Assembly: GCA_032716605.1 (NCBI GenBank)
Contig: CM064538.1
Location: forward strand, 25,097,446-25,161,445
DNA length: 64,000 bases
Origin: Paralithodes platypus
Taxonomy: Eukaryota > Arthropoda > Malacostraca > Decapoda > Lithodidae
Direction of reading: 5' to 3'
The notes beneath the pieces were generated by a model that made no database searches, had not been told where the DNA came from, and worked only from the letters and a program-made list of their open reading frames with translations. Shown in pieces: positions 40,557-51,396 of this stretch (position 1 is its first letter; each line of letters opens with the position of its first letter). The position numbers were made by a program, and so were the translations under genes.

Positions 40557-42414
40557 CTATCTATCTATCTATCTATTGCCTGACGCCGTGATCCCCGAAG
40601 GGGTGGCCACGAACGAACCGCCCCCATGCACCTCTGTCCCCAGTCAGTCGACGCCCCTCCCCCCAACCAGCACCGCCTTCGTTCATGTAGTTCCTCACTC
40701 CATCCTTCCACCTCATATTCGGTCTACCTCTCCCCCTCTGTCCCTCCACCTCGCTCTCGTACACCCTCTTAGTCATTCTCTCGCTTTCCATACGTTCCAT
40801 ATGGCCGAACCATCTCAAGTTGTTCCTTTTCACACTTTCCAGCACATCTACCTCCACACCACACCTCCTTCTTACTTCCTCATTAGTCTGTCTATCCCTC
40901 CATGTAACTCCGCACGCACTCCTTAAGTAATTCATTTCCACTGCTCTCACTCTTGGTCTGAGTCTCTCAACCAACGTCCATGCTTCGCTTCCGTAAGTCA
41001 GTGTCGGGATTACCACACTGTCATGCAAGGACTTCTTCACTTCCATACTGACCACCCTATTTCTTGTTACTGCTTTTAGCGTTCCTACAACCCTCTTCCC
41101 CTGTTGTACCCTCTCCCGCACCTCTTCATCCATAGTCCCATCTTTACTCAACACACTGCCCAGATACTTAAAAGAGTTGACGATCTCCATAGCCTGACCG
41201 TTCAGCTTCACCTCACACTCTGTGACTTCACCCCTTTCGAAGACCATAACCTTGCTCTTCCCCGTATTTACCTTCAAATTCCGTTTTCGCACACTGTTCC
41301 AAACTCATTTACCAGACCCTGCAACTCCCATTCATTATCACTCATCAGAACTGTATCATCCGCAAACAGCAGTATAGGTAGCTTCCACTCAATTCCCTCC
41401 CTTTTCAGCAATACACCAACATCCACTGCTCTTGATAGTATTTCTTTCATAACTCCATCCATATATACAGTAAACAACCACGGGGACATCACACACCCCT
41501 GTTTCAAACCAACATTCAGGTCAAAGAACTCGCTCTGCTCACTCTCCACACGTACTGCCGCCTTTGCACCCTCATACATGCTCTTCACTGCTTTCAGCAA
41601 CTTGCCCTCTACTCCGTATATTCTAAGTACTTTCCACAAACCTTCTCTATCCACTCTGTCATAGGCCTTCTCCAAGTCCATAAAGGCAACATACACCTTT
41701 TGTTTCTTCTCTAGATACTTCTCCACAACACAATTCAGGGTAAAAATCTGATCTACACATCCTTTCCCTTCCTAAAACCTCCCTGCTCGTCGCCTATCCA
41801 TTTCTCCGTTCTCACTCTCACTCTCTCAATCACTACCCTACTGTATACCTTCCCTACTACGCTTAGAAGACATATTCCTCGGTGGTTACCACACACTCCT
41901 CTTTCCCCTTTGCCCTTATATAGGGGGACTATTATGCCAGTCTTCCAGTCATCGGGTGCACTCCCCTTCTCCCATGCTAGTTTGCACATTTTCCATACCC
42001 ATTCTATCACTATCTCACCACCATACCTCAAACATTTCCCCACACACTCCATCTGTTCCTGGTGCTTTCCCCAACTTCACTCTTTTCATGGCTTCCCACA
42101 CTTCTGACCTCCTGATCCCCACCTCCTCCTCCACTACTTCTCTTCTTCTCCCTCCCATACCATATCCAGCTATGTTTGCTGGCTCTTCATTCCTTTCATT
42201 TAGCAACTCACTGAAGTACTCCCTCCATCTTTCGACTCTCTCTTGCTTCTCGGCTAGCATTCTCCCATTCTTATCTTTCACACCCTTACTGTTTCCCTTG
42301 CTACCTTCCCTAACTTTCTTGACTTCTTTCCAGAACAGTTTCTTACTCTCCCTCCATTTTACACTCAGATTCCTTCCAAATTCCTCATCTACTCTTCTCT
42401 TACTTTCCTGGGGG
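40557..42414 (-). mobile_element. RTE-type LINE, 5'-truncated, (TAGA)n tail, inserted in a tandem repeat
   Basis: Minus frames in order: LGKAPGTDGVCGEMFEVWW (~42020), WKTGIIVPLYKGKGERGVCG (~41930), motif A FMDLEKAYDRVDREGLWKVL, motif B LKQGCVMSPWLFTVYMDGVM, motif C LLFADDTVLMS, then KVNTGKSKVMVFERGE ... NSFKYLGSVLSKDG ... LTYGSEAWTL ... NNLRWFGHMERMES ... GRGRPNMRWKDGVRNYMNEG. Frameshifts occur near 42030, 41740 and 41290. The catalytic residues are present, but the frames are broken. The 3' end carries CCCCTTCGGGGATCACGGCG and (ATAG)n, the short-tandem tail typical of RTE. Confidence 0.85.
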
Positions 42415-42510
42415 AGAAATGGCAACCCTAAAGTCTGTTCATTCTAGGTTGGGGCAGAAATGGCAACCCTAAAGTCTGTTCATTCTAGGTTGGGGCAGAA
42501 ATCGTAACCC
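42415..42510. repeat. 41-bp tandem repeat, right part (two copies)
   Basis: Continues the array at 40431-40556 after the LINE insertion; both junctions carry GGGG.AGAAAT. Confidence 0.9.
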
Positions 42511-42725
42511 GTAACATCTCATAACTCAAAAAGGACTTGAGTCATCGAGCTAATATTTCTACCACATAGGAAGACTTGGCTAGGGAATAGGTGAATAAAT
42601 TGACAGCTCATTTCCTCTATCCCTTTTTGAGTTACAGAGGTTAAAAGGTTACGATTTCTGCCCAACACAAAATGAACGGAGTATAATGATGGCCTATGTG
42701 CCTTCGTAGACATAGCTATTGTAGA

Positions 42726-43577
42726 TTAAGGGGAGATGGGTTGTTTTTTCTTGACACCCTTCTCCCTCATGTTTAGCCCCATTAGTTTTGAGATTTTTAG
42801 ACTTTTGCCCCATTAGTTTGGCAATTTTAACTCCCCAAAAGCGGGCATGCTTCTTTACATGACCGTATTGCTGGGCGGGTATATTTACCCAAAACGAGCT
42901 TCATTCCATGCTCTTTTTCATGCATCAACAAGAGCCAGAGCGTAATACAATTATATATCCGTGAAAGGGCGATAATAGAGCTTTCCAATGACATCTGAAT
43001 CATCCTTGTACAACCACGGGTAATCTTGCAACGATCGTATAACCGGAGGTGAAAATACCCTAAAATGAGGTATTTTTCCCGGTTTTATCCTTGTTGCGCG
43101 AGGTAGGGAGGTCGGGATGAGACATAGTGCGTGTCAGTGACAGCCCCAAGGTTGTGGCGAGCGGTCCGAGGCCAGTTATCGTCCCCCAAACGCGGGGTCT
43201 CTCTCTCAGCTCATAACGTCCTCAAAATGGCACCCGTCAAATGATGGGCACCGCAGGGGTGGCCAATATTCTCTCTCGCGTCATATGACGGTCACCGTCG
43301 GTTGAGGGTTAAGACCTTTTGCCCCATTTTTTGGTCAATATTAACACCTTTCGTGTTATTTAGGTGTAAACAAATTTCCTGGCGAACGATAGTGAGCCTG
43401 TAATTTTGGAAGAATTGGCCTTTGGCCGGCACATTTTTCTACCGAAAAATTTACAAATTAATCTAGAAGGGGGATCTAATGGATGTTTTTTTTAAGCTTG
43501 ATGGAGGTCTAGGGAGGAAACTAAAAATGATAAATAACTGAATAATTAGACCAAAAAAACAGCCACTATCCTCTTAA
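42726..43577 (+). mobile_element. TTAA-flanked MITE, family E, with family F inside
   Basis: Outer TTAA at 42726-42729 and 43574-43577. The E sequence GCCCCATTAGTTTGGCAATT stops at TTAA 42827-42830 and resumes after TTAA 43309-43312 with GACCTTTTGCCCCATTTT. Confidence 0.82.
42827..43312 (+). mobile_element. TTAA-flanked MITE, family F (copy 2, 486 bp)
   Basis: Ends CTCCCCAAAAGCGGG and CCGTCGGTTGAGGG. Same length as 18705-19190, in opposite orientation. It carries direct and inverted copies of CGTCATATGACGG. Confidence 0.85.
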
Positions 43578-43767
43578 GATTTAGGGATTCAAAAGAAACT
43601 CAAATATTGATTCAGATTGAGTAGTTTGGTCATTTTGGGAGTTCCGTCCCGGGTTTGCTGCCTACTCTCGTGTACAGTACTTTTGTGATTTCGCGTTGTT
43701 TTGTCATTGGTGCCATAATTTAGGTCGCAGCGTACTATTGAGTTTGTGTATTACGGTGACCGGTCAA

Positions 43768-43935
43768 CACAACCAGTAGACCATTTCAACCAGTAGCTCT
43801 CAACCAGTACCAAATCAACCAATACAGTTAGGTTAGGTTAGGTTAGGTTAGTACTATATTTTGGCACTGGTTTGGTTGGTCTGGGTTAATTTGGCACTGG
43901 TTGAGAGCTACTGGTTGAAATGGTCTACTGGTTGA
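43768..43935. mobile_element. Palindromic element with (TTAGG)5 core
   Basis: Arms 43768-43816 and 43888-43935 are inverted copies over ~48 bp (AACCAGTAGACCATTTCAAC against GTTGAAATGGTCTACTGGTT). The spacer holds GTTAGGTTAGGTTAGGTTAG. Not related in sequence to 170-305, but built the same way. Confidence 0.72.
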
Positions 43936-44003
43936 GATGACATGGAACCTTGTATTACAGTTTCCAGTTACAGTAGTCCAATACTTTCCAGAAAAAATTA
44001 ATT

Positions 44004-44540
44004 GTTGATTTATAAAACTACAGTACAGTACTGTTATGTAGTAACATACTAATAGTTACATACTGTACATACAATGGTTTAGCGTCATGTTTCCATTACA
44101 TGCATTGTAACGGTTCAGATGGGGTTGCCTTCCAGTAGTTGGAGTGTACTGTAGTACAATAAAGTCCTGCCACAGCACTGCCCCACCAAGTCATCACTGA
44201 GGCTGATGTTGGTATAGTGTTAACCGTGCCTCAGCAAGACTCAACAGAGTCCCCCTGCAGCACTTGCATCTGCAGTATCTGCAACCACACCAGCCTTAAC
44301 AGTGTTACAAAAAGACAGCACCATAACAAGACTCTACTGTATATTAGGCAATTTGGACTATAGAACAATAAAGTCCTGCCCCAACACTGCTCCAACATGC
44401 AAACACTGTTGCCGACACAGGTGTGGTGCCAAACAGCGCCCAGGTAAGACTCAGTCCCTTGTGGCACCTATCCGCACCCCACCAGCCTCGGCAGTGCCAT
44501 ACCAAGACAGTGCTAAGATAAAGACTTTATTGCATAGTGA
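44004..44540. repeat. ~515-bp tandem duplication, first copy
   Basis: TTATAAAACT..ACAGTACAGTACTG through TTTATTGCATAGT(G)ATGGCTGTT is repeated at 44960-45497 with few differences. Within each copy, an AATAAAGTCC(T/C)GCC..CAACACTGC block also recurs. Confidence 0.85.
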
Positions 44541-44542
44541 TG

Positions 44543-44957
44543 GCTGTTGTTGTTGTTGTTGTTCCCCAAGCTGCCTGGCCGAACAGCCCCAAGGCCCCGA
44601 GTAAGGCCAAGGCCATAACCGAGCGACCCCACAGAACCCTCCCTGCCGACCACAATAAAGCCTGGGTGACCGAAGCCACTCCATGGCGGGGGGCTGAGAG
44701 GGTGCGTAAACGCCCGGGAAACCAAAGCCCCACCCAGGGCCCTGTGCCCCTCAGCAATTATGAAGAGAAAGTTGAGGGGCAAAGGAATAATGTGACGCTT
44801 TAGCTTCCAATCTTGGTAGATTGGGAGGTCAATCCACGCAAGAGACGCCGTCACTCGAGATCTAGAAAATATATAAGTAAAAGGAACAGTCAGAGCAAGC
44901 TATGGGTATGGCAGAGATCGCTCAGTTCTCACTCTGATAGACCAGCCCATCACCACT
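44543..44957 (-). mobile_element. AAC-tailed SINE, full length (minus), between duplication copies
   Basis: (GTT)n then the complement of CTGTTCGGCCAGGCAGC, ending at the head TGATGGGCTGGTCTATCAGA (complement) near 44955. No clean target duplication; it sits exactly at the junction of the two 515-bp copies. Confidence 0.85.
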
Positions 44958-44959
44958 TA

Positions 44960-45497
44960 TAAAACTGTACAGTACAGTACTGTTATGTAGTAACATACTA
45001 ACAGTTACATACTGTACATACAATGGTTTAGCGTCATGTTTCCATTACATGCATTGTAACGGCTCAGACGGGGTTGCCTTCCAGTAGTTGGAGTGTACTG
45101 TAGCACAATAAAGTCCCGCCACAGCACTGCCCCACCAAGTCATCACTGTGGCTGATGTTGGTATAGTGCTAACCGTGCCTCAGCAAGACTCAACAGAGTC
45201 CCCCTGCAGCACTTGCACCTGCAGTATCTGCAACCACACCAGCCTTAACAGTGTTACTAAAAGACAGCACCATAACAAGACTCTACTGTATATTAGGCAT
45301 TTTGGACTATAGAACAATAAAGTCCTGCCCCAACACTGCTCCAACATGCAAACACTGTTGCCGACACAGGTGTGATGCCAAACAACGCCCAGGTAAGACT
45401 CAGTCCCCTGTGGCACCTATCCGCACCCCACCAGCCTCGGCAGTGCCATACCAAGACAGTACTAAGATAAAGACTTTATTGCATAGTAATGGCTGTT
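44960..45497. repeat. ~515-bp tandem duplication, second copy
   Basis: The counterpart of 44004-44540. It continues into unique sequence (GGTCCACAAGTCTATCGCC) where the first copy has the SINE. Confidence 0.85.
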
Positions 45498-45574
45498 GGT
45501 CCACAAGTCTATCGCCATCCCCACTATTAGTCACAGTAGGATGTGTGAGGCATATTCTTTTTTTCCTCCACCAT

Positions 45575-45790
45575 TAGATGAAGGCCTCCTTACCCCCTGA
45601 GGTCTCCCTCACTAAACGATGCCCCGATTTAGCATATTATTATAGGTTTTTAGGTGTTTGGGTTTGAGTTTTGGCTGGTCCCAGAACGCATCCCCATTTA
45701 CCCCATTAATTTTAGGGTTTGCTATACAATTTTTCTATTTAAGATCGGGTTTTCAGGAACGTAACTCGATTAAAATCGAGGGAGAACTGT
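45575..45790 (+). repeat. Dispersed repeat I, uninterrupted (empty TTAA site at 45739)
   Basis: Parallel to 9985-10495 without the family E insertion (TTTTCTATTTAAGATCGGGT). Confidence 0.78.
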
Positions 45791-45895
45791 ACCGGTAACA
45801 GTTTTTGACAATAATTTGCCTGTTCCTGCTTTTGCAAGATAGCATTAGTTAAAAATCCAAAACTCCAACAATTCGACCCAAATCAACAGACAGAT

Positions 45896-46132
45896 TAAAA
45901 TGTAAAACTTGCAAACAAAGTCAAACCAAAACCGGGACAAAGACAATATAAAGTCAAAACAACATATCAAAATCGCTGTGTGGCAACAACGCTTACTAAA
46001 ATAACATTTATGAAATGAAAGAACACAATCCACCACATAGGGTGTACATTACTACATGAGCAAGTTAATCTGGTTCCCAAGCAAACTAATCACACACATA
46101 ACAACGCACTATCGTCACGTTCAAGGAATTAG
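45896..46132 (-). repeat. Dispersed repeat D, near-complete minus copy
   Basis: AAAATGTAAAACTTGCAAAC ... CACTATCGTCACGTTCAAGG. One of the best copies for building a consensus. Confidence 0.82.
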
Positions 46133-46329
46133 TCAATTTGGGAAGTTCGGGACGTTCTGGCAAATTTGACTAAACTCTGCATGAATAAAAGAAACTACAA
46201 TTAGTGTTAAAATATTCTATTAAAATCAAATTTGCAACTTGACTAAGACATTAACAATAGTACAAAATACAAATATTGATAAGATATCTGTAATATTACA
46301 AAAAACATATATAGGCCTATATAGCACTC

Positions 46330-46615
46330 ACTAACGAATATGTATATACAGTACTGTTATATACATACATAACTGTACATATGTATATACAGTACTGTTA
46401 TATACATACATAACTGAACATGTAGGCATAAATATGTATATACAGTACTGTTATATACATACATAACTGTACATGTAGGCATAATATGTATATACAGTAC
46501 TGTTATATACATACATAACTGAACATGTAGGCATAAATATAATATGTATATACAGTACTGTTATATACATACATAACTGTACATGTAGGCATAAATATAA
46601 TAATAATATTAATAA
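46330..46615. repeat. ~55-60-bp tandem repeat, five copies
   Basis: TATGTATATACAGTACTGTT followed by ATATACATACATAACTG(T/A)ACATGTAGGCATAA, with length variation at the unit ends; then (AAT)n-rich sequence. Confidence 0.88.
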
Positions 46616-46811
46616 AAATAATAATGTTGATGATGAACAAGTACTCATCTACCAACCATAGATTTAAGCTGTACACATTGTACGGTATTAGATAACGACT
46701 TACCGCATGCTGACTGTAGTGGGAATGTAGTACGTAGCTGTAGTATGTGTAATCATTTTATGTACTTTGCATGATTGAGTAATTTATATGATAATTTTGA
46801 AGTATGTACAG

Positions 46812-46957
46812 CTCCCCGCCTCTCAGCTCCCCGCCTTTGAGTGGCTTCGGTCACCTGGGCATTATTAGTGGTAAGCTGGGAGGGTTCTGTGGGGTCGCTC
46901 GGTTATGGCCTTGGGGCTGCTCGGCCAGACAGCCTGAGGAACAGCAACAACAACAAC
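46812..46957 (+). mobile_element. AAC-tailed SINE, 5'-truncated
   Basis: 12-bp target duplication AAGTATGTACAG (46800-46811, 46958-46969). It starts CTCCCCGCC and ends in (AAC)n. Confidence 0.88.
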
Positions 46958-46986
46958 AAGTATGTACAGTACACTCTTAAGGCAAA

Positions 46987-47177
46987 TCATGGCTCTTCCT
47001 GACTTCTTGAACTGTTTAAATGAAGACTGGATTGAATATTTAGAACAAGGTAAAGACTTAAAGGAAAGTTTCAATTCACCATCAAATCTGACTCTAAAAG
47101 GGATGACCTTGGCAGAAACTGCCTCCAGGCTCCCAGACATGCCCCGACTGACACACTCCACAGTGCCTTTCCACTAA
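46987..47177 (+). CDS. Possible small ORF or orphan exon, no family recognised
   Basis: ATG at 46989 opens a frame reading MALPDFLNCLNEDWIEYLEQ and on to TVPFH, about 62 residues, with ordinary codon use and no repeat relative in the window. A donor-like CAAG|GTAAAG at ~47051 and a strong donor ATTCTACAG|GTAAGT at ~47723 suggest transcribed sequence. It may be an exon of an unseen gene, or chance. Confidence 0.2.
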
Positions 47178-47299
47178 GTGGATTATGACCATTAACACTG
47201 AAAGAGCAGACCCAGAGCAGACCCAGAGCAGTCCCTCACCAGGATGGTAGTTCCACCACTGTTTTGCTATTTTATTTAGCAAAGTTTTAATTCAGTTAT

Positions 47300-47634
47300 T
47301 TAAGGGGAGGTTTTTAGTGTGTTTCCTAGACTTCCATCAAGCTTGAAATTGCACCCCCATGACCCCCTTTCAAGATAAATATGTAAAATTTTTGGTAGAA
47401 AAATGTCCCGGCCAAAGGCCGGTTCCTCCTAAATAACAGGCTCACTATCGCTCGCCAGGATAAAATAGACACCTAAATGGGACGAAAGGTCTTAAAAGTG
47501 ACATAAATGGGGTGAAAGTTCTTAAAATCGCCAAACTAATGGGGCGAATGTCTTAAAATCTCAAAATCAATGGGGCTAAACATGAGGGAGAAAGGGGTAC
47601 AGAAAAAAAATCCCTCAAGTGGAAATCTCCCCTA
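47300..47634 (-). mobile_element. TTAA-flanked MITE, family E (minus copy)
   Basis: The left end TTAAGGGGAGGTTTTTAGTG is at 47300; the right end GGAAATCTCCCCTAA has a degenerate TTAA. CAGGCTCACTATCGCTCGCC and GGCCAAAGGCCGG are inside. Confidence 0.78.
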
Positions 47635-48392
47635 ATTTGAATTCAGCTACATAAAGTTAAGGCCACGATTTATGTCCTAGAGTGTGTGATAATGTATGAA
47701 CAAAATATGGAAAGGATTCTACAGGTAAGTGTGCAAGGACCTATTATATTGTGTAACATATGATATTGTGATGGACTGTGATTGGCTTCTGTATACAGGT
47801 AAATTAAGTGGAACGTACATTGAATCATTTACAGATGCCTACAGATCTGCAACACATTATCTGAATTGAAGCATTTGAATTAAGTAACACCCCGTTCTTA
47901 ACATTATTCATCAATTACAATTAGTGGGACACTCTTTATCATTGCGATCAATGAAATTTCTGATTGCCTTGCGGCGGGCGTATCTCATAGTCTTTTTGTT
48001 GACGACTTTGCCGTCTACTACACCTCCCCCACTTTACCACCCATATTGCGTCGCCTTAACACCACTTTGGACGCCATTCACAAATGGGCATCCAAGACGG
48101 GTTTCCAGCTCTCCTTAGAGAAGACCACGGCCATGATATTTTACCGTGACAAACGTCATTTGCGCGGCCATACCACCGATCTGAGATTGGGGGGTTTCTG
48201 CATCCCCTTTTACGACACTGTAAAGTTTCTTGGTATGACCTTTGACACCCACCTCAATTGGATTGATCACATCAATGGAGTGAAAGCCCACTATCTCCAG
48301 CGCATGAACGTCGTTAAGGCTGTTGCTCGGGTCCATTGGGGGGCAGATAGACCCACCTTACTTATGCTTTATAAAGCCATAGTCCTATCGGT

Positions 48393-48792
48393 TGTTGTTG
48401 TTCCTCAAGCTGCCTGGCCGAACAGCCCCAAGGCCCCGAATAAGGCCAAGGCCATAATTGAGCGCCCCCAAAGAACCCTCCCTGCCGACCACAATAAAGC
48501 CTGGGTGACCGAAGCCACTCCATGGCGGGGAGCTAAGGAGGGTGCGGAAACGCCCGGGAAACCAAAGCCCCACCCAGGGCCCTGTACCCCTCAGCAATTA
48601 TGAAGAGAAAGTTGAGGGGCAAAGGAAAAATGTGACGCTTTGGCTTCCAATCATGGTAGATTGGGAGGTCAATCCACGGAAGAGACGCCGTCACTTGAGA
48701 TCTAGAAAATATATAAGTAAAAGGAACAGTCAGAGTAAGCTATGGGTATGGCAGAGATCGCTCAGTTCTCACTCTGATAGACCAGCCCATCA
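48393..48792 (-). mobile_element. AAC-tailed SINE, full length, in the I-group RT
   Basis: Target duplication CCATAGTCCTATCGGT (48377-48392, 48793-48808). The host reading frame is continuous if the SINE and one duplicate are removed. Confidence 0.9.
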
Positions 48793-49510
48793 CCATAGTC
48801 CTATCGGTACTGGACTATGGCTGTCCAATACATGGTAATGCTTCCCCCACTATTTTGCAGCGGCTCAACTCTGTCCACCACTTAGGGATCCGATTGAGCT
48901 CTGGGGCTTTTCGATCTTCCCAGATTAGTAGTCTACTGGCGGAAGCTGGTGAGCTGCCTCTCCATCATCATCGCATATTGGTTATGATGACCTCTGCCGT
49001 TCGCTTATCGGCGTCGCCACCTACTGATCGATATTTCGCGGACGGCCCACTGGACAATATGTCGCCATCATTTCCACTTGTAGCCATGAACCTATTTTCC
49101 ACTCACAGCGTACCATTCCCTCGGGCTTCTGTACCTGAGTGCGCCGTGGTGCATTCGACGTCCCGCCTTTTGCTTTCACCTGACTTTGTCCGGCAAGTCC
49201 ACTGACGCGTTTATTTTGCGCACTCTGGCCCTGAACCACCTGCTCTGTCACAGTCCGGCTGTTTTCATTTACACCGATGGTTCCAAGGAAGATGGCTTAG
49301 TGAGTTGTGCAGCAGTGTCTGAATATGGATCACATCAGAGCACGCTCCATCCGTTTTCCTCGGTGTTCACCGCTGAATTATTAGCTATACAGGGTGCATT
49401 GGGCTTGATAGGTGATCTCCCGTGCAACATTCCTCACATTGTCATATACAGTGACTTCTTAAGTGCCTTGCAGGCACTACAATGCTATGCACCACGTGAC
49501 CCCCTTGTTG

Positions 49511-49847
49511 TTGTTCCCTAAGCTGCCTGGCCGAACAGCCCCGAGTCCCCGGGAGGTCGTGTTTGCAGCTGCGTGTTGTCTATAAGTGAGTGAATGGAAC
49601 GGCGATTGATATGAGTATGGATGTGCTTCCGGAAGTTGGTTTGGGGTGGGCAGGGAGGGAGAGAAGACAGTATTTGTGTGTGATAGCGTGTGCTGGGTGT
49701 TGTTTTGATATTTCTTGGTGTCTGTGGGTGTGTTGCCATGTAGTGTAGTGGGTGGTGTTGATTCGTGGAGGCTGCTGCCAGGAATTGTGTGCCTCTCATG
49801 TCTAGATGATCTTTGACTTTGAGGACTTTGGTTTCTTGATGTAGGTG
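49511..49847 (-). mobile_element. AAC-tailed LINE, truncated and internally deleted, in the RNase H
   Basis: Direct repeats GTGACCCCCTTGTT (49497-49510) and GTGATCCCCTTGTT (49848-49861) flank it. The minus frame MRGTQFLAAASTNQHHPLHY ... DNTQLQTRPP jumps straight to GDSGLFGQAA, a ~230-bp deletion relative to 30540-30830. Confidence 0.87.
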
Positions 49848-50532
49848 ATCCCCTTGTTAGGCACATTGCCAGCTTGCTTCATGTCCTGCTCCTGGGCCGT
49901 CCCATCACGTTCTGCTGGGTCCCTGCCCACGTCGGTCTTAGTGGGAACGAAGGAGCTCTGGCCAAGAGAGCTAGGCGGGGCATTCCTAGCGTCTCTCTCA
50001 TGCGCCTACCTGACGTCTTTCCGGTACTTAAGTCTAAAGTCTGTGATCAGTGGTGTGTGGAGTGGAGGAGTCTCCCTACCACTATCCATCTCCGTTCTTT
50101 CAAAGACGACGTATTTCCCTGGACGACTCCTCCCTCTTCTGATCGTATTGACCAGGTTGTGCTTACCAGGCTTCGTCTTGGACATACTAGGCTAACACAT
50201 GGTTACCTAATGTCTCTACCTAGATCTCCACCTCCCTATTGCCAGCAATGTCATACAATTCTTACAATTCCCCATATATTGTGCGAATGCCGTAACTTTA
50301 GGTATGAACGTTTGCGTTATCTCCAGAACCGTTCCCTTCCCGAATTGCTTTGTGACTCCCCTACCTTTACCTTTGCACCGCTCCGTTCCTATCTTCAAGC
50401 CATACATGTATTCCATGAATTATAACTGACCTACCCATGCATCTCCGCTTCCCATTCTTGGTCTCCTAGCCTTATAAGTGGCCTCTGGCTCAGTAGGCTA
50501 GAATACAATCTTTATCATCATCATCATCATCA

Positions 50533-50656
50533 ATTACAAACCCCAATGTACTTGAATAAACTAATGAAAGTACAGTATATGGTCCTCCCGGGATTCAAAC
50601 TCGGGACACCACACCCAGAACATAAGCATCTAAACCATTATACCACCAACTCATAT
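50533..50656 (-). mobile_element. tRNA-derived SINE (minus)
   Basis: ATTACAAACCCCAATGTACT ... GGTCCTCCCGGGATTCAAAC (B box) ... TAAACCATTATACCACCAAC (A box). It directly follows the I-group LINE tail. Confidence 0.75.
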
Positions 50657-50664
50657 ATAAGTAC

Positions 50665-51150
50665 AGTACATACATATACAAATTTAAAGACCGAGTGCTC
50701 CACACAGAATGCTGTTCCGGTCTTACGTCCTAATGGCGGCGCTCCAGGCAGCCCTGTTAAGAGCTGTCTCACTTGTCATGTTCTTTGATTTAAGATTAGA
50801 CTGTAAAGTCCGATCCCACATCTTTCTTGGTCCGCCCCTTGGTGCAGCTCCCTCCACACATTCATGGACTTGCATATTTTCACCCAGCTTTGTTCATCCA
50901 TCCTCTCCACATGTCCAAACCATCCAAGCCTGCTAGTACGCATCTCATCATTGATACTCTTGATACCTAACCTTCTCCTTAGCTCCTCACTTGATATCCT
51001 ATCTTGCAGTTTGGCACCACACATCCATCTCACCATTCTCATCTCATTGCATTCTATTCTTTTGATATCATCCGCTTTAACAGGCCACGTTTCTGAAGCA
51101 TATGTCATTGCACTTCCAATGCATGAAGCGTACACCTTTCCCTTGTATGC
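50665..51150 (-). mobile_element. RTE-like LINE 3' fragment
   Basis: The minus frame MTYASETWPVKADDIKRIEC ... RRRLGIKSINDEMRTSRLGW ... HVERMDEQSWVK is close to 19420-19740. The 3' UTR and a (TGTA)-like tail run to ~50665. Confidence 0.8.
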
Positions 51151-51396
51151 TGTTATTGTGTTACAACCATTTCAGTTGCTGGAAAGAGTTTTGGTGGGAG
51201 GGCATGGCAAATATAGTTTAAAGTAAATATGAATAAAACTCTTGTTCCATGCAGTTGGACAAATAATTAAAGAAAATAGTGGTGCATACACATGTACAGT
51301 ATGTAGGCAAGAGAGGGGGGAAGGGGAACTTGATTCAATATAATGTCTTGTCAATATTGAGTACAATATTTCTCTGCCAAGGAAGAAGTCTGATAT

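Larger units (their letters stand above)
47926..50532 (+). mobile_element. I-group LINE with RNase H, 5'-truncated, hit by two insertions
   Basis: It starts inside the RT: FVDDFAVYY (motif C, ~47995-48020), then WASKTGFQLSLEKTTAMIFY and KFLGMTFDTHLNWIDHINGV. A SINE (48393-48792) splits SVLDYG. RNase H: FIYTDGSKEDG, FTAELLAIQGA and IYSDFLSALQAL, then after a LINE insertion (49511-49847) CWVPAHVGLSGNEGALAKRA. The usual GNE..AD Asp is not conserved. A Cys/His knuckle (CQQC..PHILCEC) precedes the stop after VFHEL (~50425). The tail is (ATC)n at ~50512-50532. RNase H plus APE-type layout is typical of the I group. Confidence 0.85.
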
